Assembly: GCA_964439835.1 (NCBI GenBank)
Contig: CAYTPQ010000010.1
Location: 11,981-75,980, forward strand
Length of the DNA: 64,000 nucleotides
Reading direction: 5' to 3'
Source: JAGNLM01 sp964439835
GTDB taxonomy: Bacteria; Pseudomonadota; Gammaproteobacteria; JAABTG01
In this document: positions 52,638-63,887 of the stretch, piece by piece
How the letters are laid out: every line of letters begins with the position of its first letter
Position numbering within the stretch: position 1 is the first letter of the stretch
Notes under the pieces: generated by a model
What the model was told of the DNA's origin: nothing
The model's input: the letters and a program-made list of their open reading frames with translations, nothing else
Database searches by the model: none
Program-made: the position numbers and the translations under genes

Positions 52638-54590
52638 ATGATGTCCCCAGACGAGCAGCCCACCGAGCGCGTGCTCACCGGGGCCGCCCAGGCCGCGGGG
52701 GCCGTCGTTCCCACCGTCCCGCTCGCCGACCTCCTGTTGTTTGCCTGCGGTGAGCACCGGGCCGTCGGCCGGCTGCTCGGCGCCCACCCGGAACGGGTCG
52801 ATGGCATCGATGGGGTGCGCTTCGCGACCTGGGCCCCAGCCGCCGAGGCGGTGAGCGTGGTCGGGGACTTCAACGGCTGGCGACCCGGCAGCCACTTGAT
52901 GCGGCGCTGCGAGGAGGCGGGGGTCTGGAACCTGTTCGTCCCGGGCCTGGGTCCGGGCGCGCGCTACCGGCTCGCCGTTCTGCCGGCGGGGGGCGGCTGG
53001 GTCGAGCGCGCGGACCCCTTCGCGGCGGAGCTCGCCGCCCCCGGCTCGGGCATCGCGGTGGTCGTCGAGGACCGAGCCTACCCCTGGCAGGACGAGGCCT
53101 GGGTGGCCGCGAGCCGCTCGCGCGACTGGCTGCGGGAGGCGGTCACCGTCTACGAGGTCGACCCCAGGGCCTGGGGCCGGGAGACCGACGGCAGGCCCCT
53201 CGGCTACCGCGCGCTGGCGGAGCGGTTGGTGGCGCACGTCGCGGACCTCGGCTTCACGCACGTCGAGCTCTCGGGGGTGGCCGCCAGCGACGCCGGCGAC
53301 CGCCCCCCGGTCATGGAGTCCCCGTTCACCCCCTCCAGGCGTTTCGGCACCCCAGCGGACTTCCGCTACTTTGTCGACCGCTGCCACGAGCGCGGGGTCG
53401 GCGTATTGCTCGACTGGACACCGGTCTACGTGGCCCGCGCACTGACCCGCTTCGACGGCTCCGCGCTGTTCGAGCAGGCCTCGCTCGCGGGGGAAGAGGA
53501 CACCCGCTGCATTCCCACCTTCGATCTGGCGCAGGGCGGCGTGCGCAGCGCGCTCCTGTCGAGCGCCCTGTTCTGGCTGCGCGACATGCACGTGGACGGG
53601 CTGCGCTTGCCGGCGCTGGCCGGGGCCCTCTACCTCGACTACGCGCGCAGCGAGGGCCGGTGGAACCCCAACAAGTACGGCGGCAACGAGAACCTGGAGG
53701 CGATCCGGTTCCTGCGCGAGCTCACCGAGTTAGCCCGGGCGGAGGTTCCCGGCGCCCTGCTGATCGCCGAGGAGTCGACCGGCTGGCCGCAGCTCACGCG
53801 TCCGCCCTGGCTCGGCGGACTCGGCTTCACGCTGCGCTGGAGCGGCGGCTGGATGCACGACACCCTGGAGTACTTCGCCAAGGACCCGGTTTACCGGCAC
53901 TACCACCACGACATGCTCACCCTGAGCCCGCTGCACGCGTTCCGTGAGAGCTACGTGCTGCCGCTGAGCCGCGACGAGATATCGGCGCCGGCCGGGCCGC
54001 TCCTGCAGCGAATGCCCGGGGACGCCTGGCAGCGGCTCGCCAACGTCCGGCTGCTCTACACGTACCTGTGGACCTTTCCCGGCAAGAAGCTCCTGTTCAT
54101 GGGCGGTGAGCTCGGCTTCCCCGGCACCTGGGACCCCACGCTGGCCGGCCCCGAGGGCCGGCGGGCAGGACCCGCCTACCAGGGCGTGCGTGCGCTGGTG
54201 AGGGACCTGAACCGCCTGTACCGGGAATCGGGCCCCCTGCACCAGCAGGAGCTGAGCCACCGCGGCTTCGAGTGGATCGACCGGCACGACGCGCCACAGT
54301 CGATCATCGCCTACCTGCGCCGCGACGGGGACGAGGTGGTGGTGGTCGCGCTCAACTTCACGCCCGTGCCGCGCCACCCCTACCGCATCGGCGTGCCCCT
54401 GCCCGGCGTCTACCACGAGGTCCTGAACTCCGACTCCGCCTATTACGGCGGGAGCAACCTCGGCAACATGGGAGACCTGCGGGCCGAGGCCGTGCCCTGG
54501 ATGGGCCGACCCTACTCGGTGAACATCGTGCTGCCGCCCCTGGCCGGGGTCGTGTTGAAGCCCGCCGGCGAGGAGGCGGCCCCGGCGTGA
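52638..54590 (+). CDS. GlgB-like GH13 protein with degenerate active site (probable pseudoenzyme)
   Basis: A 650-residue protein closely following glycogen branching enzyme: CBM48 (about 55-140, WAPAAEAVSVVGDFNGW), then a GH13 barrel with PNKYGGNENLEAI and FPGKKLLFMGGELGF. Compared with canonical GlgB, region I has D-W-T-P-V-Y where D-W-x-P-x-H is expected (Tyr264 for His). Region II reads G-L-R-L-P-A where G-L-R-V-D-A is expected (Pro325 for the Asp nucleophile). Region IV has L-S-R-D-E for L-S-H-D-E (Arg445 for His). Region III A-E-E-S is kept (Glu378). It is intact and in frame, so it is not a pseudogene by truncation. It may be structural or regulatory. Confidence 0.88.
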   Translation: MMSPDEQPTERVLTGAAQAAGAVVPTVPLADLLLFACGEHRAVGRLLGAHPERVDGIDGVRFATWAPAAEAVSVVGDFNGWRPGSHLMRRCEEAGVWNLFVPGLGPGARYRLAVLPAGGGWVERADPFAAELAAPGSGIAVVVEDRAYPWQDEAWVAASRSRDWLREAVTVYEVDPRAWGRETDGRPLGYRALAERLVAHVADLGFTHVELSGVAASDAGDRPPVMESPFTPSRRFGTPADFRYFVDRCHERGVGVLLDWTPVYVARALTRFDGSALFEQASLAGEEDTRCIPTFDLAQGGVRSALLSSALFWLRDMHVDGLRLPALAGALYLDYARSEGRWNPNKYGGNENLEAIRFLRELTELARAEVPGALLIAEESTGWPQLTRPPWLGGLGFTLRWSGGWMHDTLEYFAKDPVYRHYHHDMLTLSPLHAFRESYVLPLSRDEISAPAGPLLQRMPGDAWQRLANVRLLYTYLWTFPGKKLLFMGGELGFPGTWDPTLAGPEGRRAGPAYQGVRALVRDLNRLYRESGPLHQQELSHRGFEWIDRHDAPQSIIAYLRRDGDEVVVVALNFTPVPRHPYRIGVPLPGVYHEVLNSDSAYYGGSNLGNMGDLRAEAVPWMGRPYSVNIVLPPLAGVVLKPAGEEAAPA

Positions 54591-56059
54591 CCGACAGCGA
54601 GCCGATCCGCGTCCTGTTCGCGGCCTCGGAGGTGCAGCCCCTGGTGAAGACCGGGGGGCTGGCCGACGTCGCCGGCGCGCTACCCTCGGCCCTGCGCCGG
54701 GCCGGGGTCGACGCCCGTCTGCTGCTCCCGGCCTACCCTGGCGTCATCGCGCAGATCAGCGCCGCGCCGGTCGGTGACGCCTTCGGGGTGATGGCGGACC
54801 TCCCACCGGCCCAGATCTACCAGGGAACGCTGCCAGGGGAGGAAACCCCGGTCTATGCCCTCGCCTGCCCTGCCCTCTACGACCGGCCCGGCGGCCCCTA
54901 CGTGGACGTCGATGGTCGGGACTGGCCGGACAACGCCCTGCGCTTCGGCCTGCTGTCGCGGGTCGCGGCGCTCTTCGGCTGCGGCAGCGGCCTCGCCGGC
55001 TGGTCGGCCGAGGTGGTGCACGGCAACGACTGGCAGACGGGACTCTCCGCCGCACACCTGGCCTATCTGCCCGACGCGCGCGCACGCGCCGTGCTGAGCG
55101 TTCACAACATCGCCTTCCAGGGCAACTTCCCGCGCGAGGTCCTGCCACGCCTCGCCCTGCCGCCCTCCAGCTTCGGCCTGAACGGGGTCGAGTACTTCGG
55201 CCGCGTGTCCTTCATGAAGGCGGGCCTGGTGTACGCCAACCACATCGTGGCGGTGAGCCCGAGCTACGCCCGCGAGATCCAGACCAGCGCCTTCGGCAGC
55301 GGGATGGAGGGCGTGGTGGCGGCACGCCGGGACCGGCTCAGCGGCGTGCTGAACGGCATCGACACCCACACCTGGAACCCGGCCCGCGACCCCTACCTGC
55401 CCCGGCGCTACGGTCCGGAGCGGCTGTGGGAGAAGACCGAGAACAAGCGCACCCTGCAGGAGCGCTTCGGGCTCGAGCCCGACCCCAAGCGGTCGGTGCT
55501 CGGCATGGTCACCCGGCTCACCTGGCAAAAGGGGGTGGACCTGGTGCTCGACCTGTTGCCGACCCTGCTCCGGCAACCGGTCCAGATCGTGCTCCTCGGC
55601 GCCGGCGATCGGGCCTACGAGGCACGCTGGCGGCAGGTCGCCGCCGACCTACCCGGGCGGGTAGGCGTCTTCATCGGCTACGACGAGGCCCTCGCCCACC
55701 TCGTGGAGGCCGGCGCCGACGCCTTCCTGATGCCCTCGCGCTTCGAGCCCTGCGGCCTGAACCAGATGTACAGCATGCGCTACGGCACGCCGCCGATCGT
55801 GCGGCGCACCGGTGGACTGGCGGATTCGGTGGTCGACACCACGCCGGCGACGCTCGACGACGGCACCGCCACCGGCTTCGTCTTCGACGGCGCGACCGAG
55901 GTCGAGCTCCTGGCCACGATCTACCGCGCCCTGCTGGCGCAGCGCGACCGCCCGACCTGGCGGGCGGTGCAGCGCCACGGGATGTCCGCCGACTTTAGCT
56001 GGGACCGCAGCGCGACCGAGTACCACGCCATCTATCGCAACGTCCTCGGGCGCGGGTGA
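54587..56059 (+). CDS. glgA: Glycogen synthase (ADP-glucose type)
   Basis: A 490-residue GT5 enzyme extending alpha-1,4 glucan from ADP-glucose. The ADP-glucose-binding K-T-G-G-L-A-D-V is at 21-28, then H-G-N-D-W-Q-T-G, V-L-N-G-I-D-T-H-T-W-N-P, and the C-terminal M-P-S-R-F-E-P-C-G-L-N-Q-M-Y and T-G-G-L-A-D-S-V motifs, all intact. The GTG overlaps the GlgB-like stop by 4 bp (GTGA), with AGGAGG about 10 nt upstream inside that gene, so the two are translationally coupled. It provides the linear polymer that needs a branching enzyme, which is absent in active form here. Confidence 0.97.
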   Translation: MTDSEPIRVLFAASEVQPLVKTGGLADVAGALPSALRRAGVDARLLLPAYPGVIAQISAAPVGDAFGVMADLPPAQIYQGTLPGEETPVYALACPALYDRPGGPYVDVDGRDWPDNALRFGLLSRVAALFGCGSGLAGWSAEVVHGNDWQTGLSAAHLAYLPDARARAVLSVHNIAFQGNFPREVLPRLALPPSSFGLNGVEYFGRVSFMKAGLVYANHIVAVSPSYAREIQTSAFGSGMEGVVAARRDRLSGVLNGIDTHTWNPARDPYLPRRYGPERLWEKTENKRTLQERFGLEPDPKRSVLGMVTRLTWQKGVDLVLDLLPTLLRQPVQIVLLGAGDRAYEARWRQVAADLPGRVGVFIGYDEALAHLVEAGADAFLMPSRFEPCGLNQMYSMRYGTPPIVRRTGGLADSVVDTTPATLDDGTATGFVFDGATEVELLATIYRALLAQRDRPTWRAVQRHGMSADFSWDRSATEYHAIYRNVLGRG

Positions 56060-56097
56060 GCGCTGCCGCACAGCGGACGTCACTACCGCCGATGACC

Positions 56098-56103
56098 TAT
56101 ACT
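56098..56103 (+). promoter_or_regulatory. Candidate -10 element for ppk
   Basis: TATACT, 80 bp before the ppk ATG. No matching -35 is evident (17 bp upstream reads GGACGT). The hexamer stands out in GC-rich surroundings. Polyphosphate kinase may thus be expressed apart from glgA. Confidence 0.3.
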
Positions 56104-56182
56104 CTGGCGCACCATGGACGCCACGGAAAAGCCCAGGACGAACCGCAGATCACCCACCCGAAACCGCCGGGAAAGGACCACC

Positions 56183-58369
<2,187 letters not shown>

Positions 58370-58413
58370 GCCCACCGCGCCGGGGTCCCGACCGGGCCCC
58401 GGGTTGTGTTGCC

Positions 58414-58911
58414 ATGGTCCTTGCCGTCGACGAGACGCTCGGGGGTCTCCGGGGCCAGTTGCCCGAGGCGGGCCGCGTCCACTGGATCGGCCTGCGGCCG
58501 GTGCCTCACGGGCCGATCCACGCGGTCGGCGAGGCCGATGCGTTGACCGACCAGGGTCTCGCCGGCGACCACCGCGCGGGACGCACGGGCGGCAACCGCC
58601 AGGTCACCCTGATCCAGCTCGAGCACCTGGCGGTGGTCGCCTCCCTCTGCGGCATCGAGGATGCGTCGCCGGCGCTCCTGCGCCGCAACCTCGTGGTCGG
58701 CGGGATCAACCTGCTCGCTCTGGTCGGCCGCGAGTTCCGGGTCGGCCAGGCGGTCTTGCTCGGAACCGGCCCCTGCCCCCCTTGCTCCAGGATGGAGCAG
58801 GCCCTGGGACCCGGGGGCTACAATGCCATGCGTGGGCACGGCGGGATCACCGCACGGGTGCTGTCCGGCGGTCGGGTGCGCGTCGACGACCTGGTATCCG
58901 CCCTGCCGTGA
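58414..58911 (+). CDS. MOSC-domain protein
   Basis: A 165-residue MOSC-domain protein. The family carries sulfur or molybdenum-cofactor-linked chemistry. The domain begins G-R-V-H-W-I-G-L-R-P. The characteristic region R-R-N-L-V-V-G-G-I-N-L is followed by G-x-G-P-C-P-P-C near residue 125, whose Cys pair would be the candidate catalytic thiols, and a final G-H-G-G-I-T-A-R-V. ATG 58414 has no strong ribosome binding site. It is preceded by ppk1 with a 44 bp gap. The substrate is unknown; YiiM-type hydroxylamine reductases are relatives. Confidence 0.85.
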   Translation: MVLAVDETLGGLRGQLPEAGRVHWIGLRPVPHGPIHAVGEADALTDQGLAGDHRAGRTGGNRQVTLIQLEHLAVVASLCGIEDASPALLRRNLVVGGINLLALVGREFRVGQAVLLGTGPCPPCSRMEQALGPGGYNAMRGHGGITARVLSGGRVRVDDLVSALP

Positions 58912-59057
58912 GGACTCCCCTATCGGCCGCGGCCCGCCCGGACAGGCAGCGGTCCGATGGGAGCAGCGCCCTCGCCGTCGAGAATCGGCGCGGGCGCGCA
59001 CCCCCCACGGCCTGTTCTCCCGCCGGGTGTGACGCAGCGGGCCACAGGACAATCAAG

Positions 59058-60119
59058 ATGCACGCTACCGCGTGGTTACAGCGCATCGGCGTCGGGGTAC
59101 TGCTGGCCTTCGAGTTGGCACGGTTCCCTGCGCTGGCGCAGCCACCCGCTCACGCCGTCCCGGTGGAGACAGCCGCCGTGCAGGTCACCCGCGCTAGCCT
59201 GGACGTGCAGTCGGTCGGCTCCCTGGCGGCCAACGAGTCGATCACGGTCCGCCCGGAGATCCCGGGCCGCATCGCCACCATCCACTTCCGCGAGGGCCAG
59301 CGCGTTCGGGCTGGCGAGCGTCTGGTGAGCCTGGAGGCCGACGAGTACCGCGCGCGCCTCGCCCAGTCGGTCGCCGAGGCCGACCTGGCCCGCCTGAACT
59401 TCCAGCGCGCGGAAGACCTGTACCGGCAGAAGGCGGGGAGCCGCCAGGACTTCGACTCGGCCATGGCCAAGCTCAAGGCGGCCGAGGCGACCCGCGAGCT
59501 GGACCAGGTCCGACTGGCGAAGACCGAGATCGCTGCCCCGTTCGCCGGTGTCCTGGGCCTGCGCCGGGTCAGCCCGGGGGACTACGTCGAGGCCGGCGAC
59601 GCGTTCGTCACGCTGGTGAACGACGACCCCGTCAAGCTCGACCTCCGGCTGCCCGAGCGCTATGCCAACTCGGTGCGCCCGGGTCACCGGGTACGTCTTC
59701 GGGTCGACGCCCTGCCCCAGCGCGAGTTCACCGGCGAGGTGTACGCGGTCGACCCGGCGCTCGACCCGACGACCCGCACCCTGGTGGTGCGCGCGAAGGT
59801 CCCGAACGGCGAGGGCCTGCTGCGGCCTGGGATGTTCGTGCGGGCCTCCACCGTGCTCGAGCAACGCGACCAGGCGCTCTGGATCCCCGAGGAGGCCGTG
59901 GTCCCCCGCGGCGCGCGGCAGTTCGTGTTTCGAGTGGTGGACGGCAAGGCGAGCGAGGTCGAGGTCAGCACCGGCCTGCGCGACCGCGGGCGGGTCGAGG
60001 TGCTCTCCGGGCTCGCCAGCTCCGACACCGTCGTCACCGCCGGTCAGATGAAGCTGCGCGACGGCACGCCGGTGCAAGCCGTGGTCCCACCTCAGGGTGT
60101 GGGCGGGACGCGGCCGTGA
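59058..60119 (+). CDS. RND efflux periplasmic adaptor (membrane fusion protein)
   Basis: A 353-residue adaptor with a signal peptide (1-28, ending ALAQ). It has a lipoyl-like half (I-T-V-R-P-E-I-P-G-R-I), a helical hairpin (about 105-150, with Y-R-Q-K-A-G-S-R-Q-D-F-D), a second lipoyl half with A-P-F-A-G-V-L-G-L-R and a beta-barrel domain. It would bridge the inner-membrane RND pump and an outer-membrane channel. No TolC-like gene is in the window, so the outer channel is encoded elsewhere. Its stop overlaps the pump's start (GTGA). The 140 bp upstream contain no gene. Confidence 0.93.
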   Translation: MHATAWLQRIGVGVLLAFELARFPALAQPPAHAVPVETAAVQVTRASLDVQSVGSLAANESITVRPEIPGRIATIHFREGQRVRAGERLVSLEADEYRARLAQSVAEADLARLNFQRAEDLYRQKAGSRQDFDSAMAKLKAAEATRELDQVRLAKTEIAAPFAGVLGLRRVSPGDYVEAGDAFVTLVNDDPVKLDLRLPERYANSVRPGHRVRLRVDALPQREFTGEVYAVDPALDPTTRTLVVRAKVPNGEGLLRPGMFVRASTVLEQRDQALWIPEEAVVPRGARQFVFRVVDGKASEVEVSTGLRDRGRVEVLSGLASSDTVVTAGQMKLRDGTPVQAVVPPQGVGGTRP

Positions 60120-63100
60120 CCCTCTCGGAGATCGCGGTCCGCCGGCCGGTCTTCGCCATCGTCCTGAACCTCCTGGTGGTGCTGCTCGGGCTCATCAGCT
60201 ACGGGAGGCTCTCCGTTCGCGAGTATCCCAACATCGACGCCGCGGTGGTCTCGGTGCGCACGGTCTATCCCGGTGCCAGCCCGGAGATCATGGAGACCCA
60301 GGTCAGCAAGGTCCTGGAGGACTCGATCGCGGGCATCGAGGGGATCAAGGTCCTGAAGTCGGCGAGCCGCGAGGAGGTCAGCGAGATCACCGTCCAGTTC
60401 CTGCTCGAGCGCGACCCCGACGACGCCGCCAACGACGTCCGTGACCGGGTGGGGCGGGTGCGCAGCAAGTTGCCGGACGACGTCCGCGAGCCGGTGATTG
60501 CCAAGGTCGAGGCCGACGCCCAGGCGATCATCTGGCTCGCCTTCTCCAGCGACCGCCACGGTCCGCTGGAAATCACCGACTACGCCGACCGCCAGGTGGT
60601 CGACCGCCTGCAGAGCCTGCCGGGCGTGGCGAGCGTCATCATCGGCGGCGAGCGCCGCTACGCGATGCGCCTGTGGCTCGACGCCGACCGCCTCGCCGCC
60701 TACGCCCTGACACCCGCCGACGTCGAGCAGGCCCTGCGCCGCCAGAACCTGGAGGTTCCGGCAGGGCGGATCGAGAGCGTCGAGCGGGAGTTCTCGATCC
60801 TGGCCGAGACGGACCTCCGGGCCCCCGAGCAGTTCGAGGCCCTGGTCCTGCGCTACGTGAACGGTTACCCGGTCCGGCTGCGCGACGTCGGCCGCGCCGA
60901 GCTCGGTGCGGAGACCGAGCGGCGGGCGGTGCGCTTCATGGGCCAGCCGGCCGTCGGCCTCGGCGTGGTCAAGCAGTCGGTCGCCAACACCCTCGAGGTC
61001 GCCCGCGCGGTCAAGGCCGAGGTGCCGCGGATCCGTGAGGGCCTGCCCCAGGGGATGGAGATGCGGGTCGCCTTCGACACCTCGGTCTTCATCGAGGAGT
61101 CGATCGCCTCCGTCTGGGAGACCATCGCCGAGGCCCTGCTGCTGGTCGTGCTGGTGATCTTCGTCTTCCTGCGCAGCCTGCGCGCGACCCTGATCCCGTC
61201 GCTGGCGATCCCCGTCTCCCTCGTCGGGGCGTTCGCGTTCATGTACGCGATGGGGTTCTCGGTCAACATCCTCACCCTCCTCGCCCTGGTCCTGGCGATC
61301 GGCATCGTCGTCGACGACGCCATCGTCGTGCTCGAGAATATCCACCGCCACGTGGAGGACGGGATGACGCCGCTCGCCGCGGCACTCCAGGGGGGGCGCG
61401 AAATCACCTTCGCGGTGATCGTGATGACGGTGTCGATGGCCTCGGTCTTCGTCCCGCTCGCCTTCATGACGGGCAACACCGGGCGGCTGTTCCGGGAGTT
61501 CGCGCTTGCCGTCTCGGGTGCGGTGCTGGTCTCGGGCCTGGTTGCCCTGACCCTCACGCCCACGCTGTCGGCACGACTGCTGCGGCTCCAGGAGTCCCAC
61601 GGCCCGCTGTACCGGATCCTCGGACGGGGCTTCGACGCGCTCGCCTCGGGGTACTCCGGCGCCCTGCGCGCCAGCCTGCGCGTGCGCTGGCTGGTGATCG
61701 CGTTGGGCCTCGCCGTCGGCGGCGGGAGCTACGGCCTCTTTACCGCCCTGAAGGCGGAGCTCTCCCCGCTCGAGGATCGCGGCTTTCTGCTCGCCTTCCT
61801 GCTCGCGCCGGAGGGCTCGACGTTCGAGTTCACGGACCGCTATGCCCGCTGGGCGGAGACCTTCTTTTATGACATCCCCGAGATCCGGCAGTACTTCACC
61901 GTGGTCGCGCCCGGGCTGGAGAACCCCACACCGGTCACCACGGCAATCGCGTTCGTGAGCCTGCACCCCTGGAGCCAGCGCGAGCGCAAGCAGCAGGCCG
62001 TCGCCGCCCAGCTCGCGCCTCGCTTCTTCTCGCTGCCCGGTGTGATGGCCTTCCCGGTCAACCCGCCGTCGCTGGGGCAGAGCTTCCGCGACCCGCCGGT
62101 GCAGTTCGTCATCCAGGCCGACAGCTACGAGGCGCTTGAGGAGGTGGTGGACCAGCTCATCGCCAAGGCAAACGCCTCGCCGACCCTGGCCAACGTGGAC
62201 ACGGACCTGCGCCTGAACAAGCCCCAGGTCGCCGTCACCCTGGACCGCGATCGGGTGGCCGACGTCGGGGCCGACGTCGACGCCATCGGCCGCACCCTCG
62301 AGACCCTTTTCGCTGGGCGCGAGGTGACGCGGTTCAAGCGCGCCGGCGAGCAGTACGAGGTCATCCTCCAGATCGAGGACCGGGACCGCACGACCCCCTC
62401 GGACCTGGCGCGTGTGTACGTGCGCGGCGCCGAAGACCGGCTGGTCCAGCTCGACAACCTGGTGCGGCTCAGCGAGCGGGTCGCGCCCAAAGAGCTCAAC
62501 CACTTCGACCGGGCACGCGCGGCCAAGATCAGCGCCAACGTCGGCCAAGGCTACGCGCTCGGCGACGCCCTCGCATTCCTCGAAGGGGCTGCGGCCGAGG
62601 TCCTGAAGCCGGGCATGCGCACCGCGCTCGACGGCCAGTCGCTCGAATTCCGCGAGTCGGCGACTTCGATGTACATCACCTTCGGGCTGGCCCTGGCCTT
62701 CATCTACCTGGTGCTGGCGGCTCAGTTCGAGAGCTTCATCGATCCCCTGACCATCCTGCTCTCGGTCCCGCTGGCCGCCTTCGGCGCGCTCGGCGCCCTC
62801 CTCCTCACCGGCGGCACCCTCAACGTGTTCAGCCAGATCGGCATGGTCATGTTGGTCGGCCTGACGGCGAAGAACGCGATCTTGATCGTCGACTTCGCGA
62901 ACCGGCGGCGCGAGGCCGGAATCGACGCGCGGGAGGCAGTGCTGGAGGCGGCGCGCCTGCGCTTGCGGCCGATCCTGATGACCAGCCTCACCATGGTCCT
63001 GGCCGCCCTGCCCCTCGCCTTGGCGACCGGGGCGGGCGCCGAGAGCCGCCAGCAGATCGGCTGGGTGATCCTGGGCGGCATGCTGGTGGGGACCCTCCTC

Positions 63101-63205
63101 AGCCTGTTCCTGGTTCCCACCGTCTACACCCTTCTCAGCCGCCACACCGTGGCCCCGGACGCAGGTGTTTCCGGCGAGGCCCACGCCGCCTCGGGGGCAG
63201 GTTGA
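60116..63205 (+). CDS. RND efflux pump, HAE1-type permease
   Basis: A 1029-residue RND transporter using the proton gradient. It has the N-terminal helix, two large periplasmic domains with porter subdomains, and 12 helices. Helix 4 carries the proton-relay Asp pair in G-I-V-V-D-D-A-I-V-V-L-E-N. Helices 10-11 have the N-A-I-L-I-V-D-F-A motif and the conserved Lys before it (TAKNAILIVDF). It is full length. The GTG at 60116 overlaps the adaptor's stop. The substrates cannot be assigned; HAE1 members usually export hydrophobic drugs or metabolites. The 3' end is followed by a short hairpin (63219-63230) and a tRNA gene. Confidence 0.95.
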   Translation: MTLSEIAVRRPVFAIVLNLLVVLLGLISYGRLSVREYPNIDAAVVSVRTVYPGASPEIMETQVSKVLEDSIAGIEGIKVLKSASREEVSEITVQFLLERDPDDAANDVRDRVGRVRSKLPDDVREPVIAKVEADAQAIIWLAFSSDRHGPLEITDYADRQVVDRLQSLPGVASVIIGGERRYAMRLWLDADRLAAYALTPADVEQALRRQNLEVPAGRIESVEREFSILAETDLRAPEQFEALVLRYVNGYPVRLRDVGRAELGAETERRAVRFMGQPAVGLGVVKQSVANTLEVARAVKAEVPRIREGLPQGMEMRVAFDTSVFIEESIASVWETIAEALLLVVLVIFVFLRSLRATLIPSLAIPVSLVGAFAFMYAMGFSVNILTLLALVLAIGIVVDDAIVVLENIHRHVEDGMTPLAAALQGGREITFAVIVMTVSMASVFVPLAFMTGNTGRLFREFALAVSGAVLVSGLVALTLTPTLSARLLRLQESHGPLYRILGRGFDALASGYSGALRASLRVRWLVIALGLAVGGGSYGLFTALKAELSPLEDRGFLLAFLLAPEGSTFEFTDRYARWAETFFYDIPEIRQYFTVVAPGLENPTPVTTAIAFVSLHPWSQRERKQQAVAAQLAPRFFSLPGVMAFPVNPPSLGQSFRDPPVQFVIQADSYEALEEVVDQLIAKANASPTLANVDTDLRLNKPQVAVTLDRDRVADVGADVDAIGRTLETLFAGREVTRFKRAGEQYEVILQIEDRDRTTPSDLARVYVRGAEDRLVQLDNLVRLSERVAPKELNHFDRARAAKISANVGQGYALGDALAFLEGAAAEVLKPGMRTALDGQSLEFRESATSMYITFGLALAFIYLVLAAQFESFIDPLTILLSVPLAAFGALGALLLTGGTLNVFSQIGMVMLVGLTAKNAILIVDFANRRREAGIDAREAVLEAARLRLRPILMTSLTMVLAALPLALATGAGAESRQQIGWVILGGMLVGTLLSLFLVPTVYTLLSRHTVAPDAGVSGEAHAASGAG

Positions 63206-63230
63206 TATACTGACCCCGTGCCGCGGCACC
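63206..63230 (+). promoter_or_regulatory. tRNA-Arg promoter candidate and adjacent hairpin
   Basis: TATACT at 63206-63211, overlapping the end of the pump gene, lies 38 bp before the tRNA. GTGCCGCGGCAC (63219-63230) is a perfect palindrome that could end pump transcription. The -35 is not clear. Confidence 0.35.
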
Positions 63231-63249
63231 TTGCCCTCCGCGAAAACTC

Positions 63250-63323
63250 GCCCCGGTAGCTCAGGTGGATAGAGCGTCCCCCTCCTAAGGGGAAGGTCAC
63301 AGGTTCGACTCCTGTCCGGGGCG
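63250..63323 (+). tRNA. tRNA-Arg, anticodon CCU
   Basis: 74 nt fold into a full cloverleaf. The acceptor GCCCCGG pairs with CCGGGGC, and the D stem is GCTC/GAGC. The anticodon stem TCCCC/GGGGA encloses loop CTCCTAA with anticodon CCT at 63284-63286. The T stem ACAGG/CCTGT has loop TTCGACT, and the discriminator is G. CCA is not encoded. It reads AGG, a rare Arg codon here, and tRNA genes of this kind are common integration sites. Confidence 0.96.
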
Positions 63324-63741
63324 CTTACGAATCAGATAATTAGACTATATTGCCCCAGCGGGGAACTACTGAAGGTTCGCCGGGGCCACACGCGCGCGGC
63401 GCGTCCCCCGGCAGGTGCGCCATCGCCACTGAGAATATCCAAGCAACGAGCATGGCCATCCCGTGGGATGCTGCTGGCCAGAGAGCTATCCAGCTGAATA
63501 ACCTACATCATCTGTTCGAGTCGAGATCCTTGCCGCCCACACACCCGTTGGCCAACCCGTAACCCAGCTGACGCATCTCGTTGCACCGCAACGGACCTAA
63601 CCAACACATTCAAGCGCGCCTTTCAGCGTCATCGCGCGCACGGATTGCACACCTCGACCAGTCATACCGGCTGAACGACCGAGGAGGAGGCGCGAACAGG
63701 CGTGCCTCGGAGTCACCGCGCCCAGAGGGGTGTGTTTAGCT
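63324..63741. other. 418 bp region downstream of tRNA-Arg without a convincing gene
   Basis: This stretch is visibly less GC-rich than the rest of the window, and only short frames without ribosome binding sites cross it (for example 63350-63562 on +). No integrase, direct repeat of the tRNA end or inverted repeat was found. It may be decayed mobile DNA. Confidence 0.5.
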
Positions 63742-63882
63742 TCAGGCGCTCACGGACAGCACTTCAGTCTCGGCGACCTGCCGGATCGCCTCCCACAGCT
63801 CACGTCGGACCATGGCGGTCTCCCCAGGCGGTTGCACCTGGGTGCCCATCGTCTCACTGCTCCGTCTTGCGTCTACGGTCAT
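63742..63882 (-). CDS. Small open reading frame of 46 residues, unknown
   Basis: A 46-codon frame (ATG at 63880-63882, TGA at 63742-63744) with a strong GAGGAGG ribosome binding site 7 nt upstream. The peptide is polar to amphipathic, with a C-terminal R-R-E-L-W-E-A-I-R-Q-V-A-E-T stretch that could form a helix. It may be a real small protein or the broken start of a larger mobile-element gene. The ribosome binding site falls in the hairpin at 63888-63908, so translation could be controlled by it. Confidence 0.4.
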   Translation of the reverse strand: MTVDARRSSETMGTQVQPPGETAMVRRELWEAIRQVAETEVLSVSA

Positions 63883-63887
63883 CGTCT

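Noticed and set aside
52638..54590. GlgB-like gene as a simple pseudogene or sequencing error
   Set aside because: Three separate in-frame codon differences at catalytic sites occur with no frameshift or stop, and the remaining scaffold is well preserved.
60092..63229. A 1045-codon frame antisense to the RND pump
   Set aside because: High GC leaves long antisense frames open. Its product is Asp/His/Gln/Arg-rich without domain pattern, while the plus strand encodes a textbook RND pump. The same applies to the 1043-codon plus frame at 45246-48377.
63510..63530. Possible tRNA 3'-end duplication (GTTCGAGTC)
   Set aside because: Only nine bases resemble a T-loop, and they differ from this tRNA's own T-arm. 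No att repeat can be claimed.
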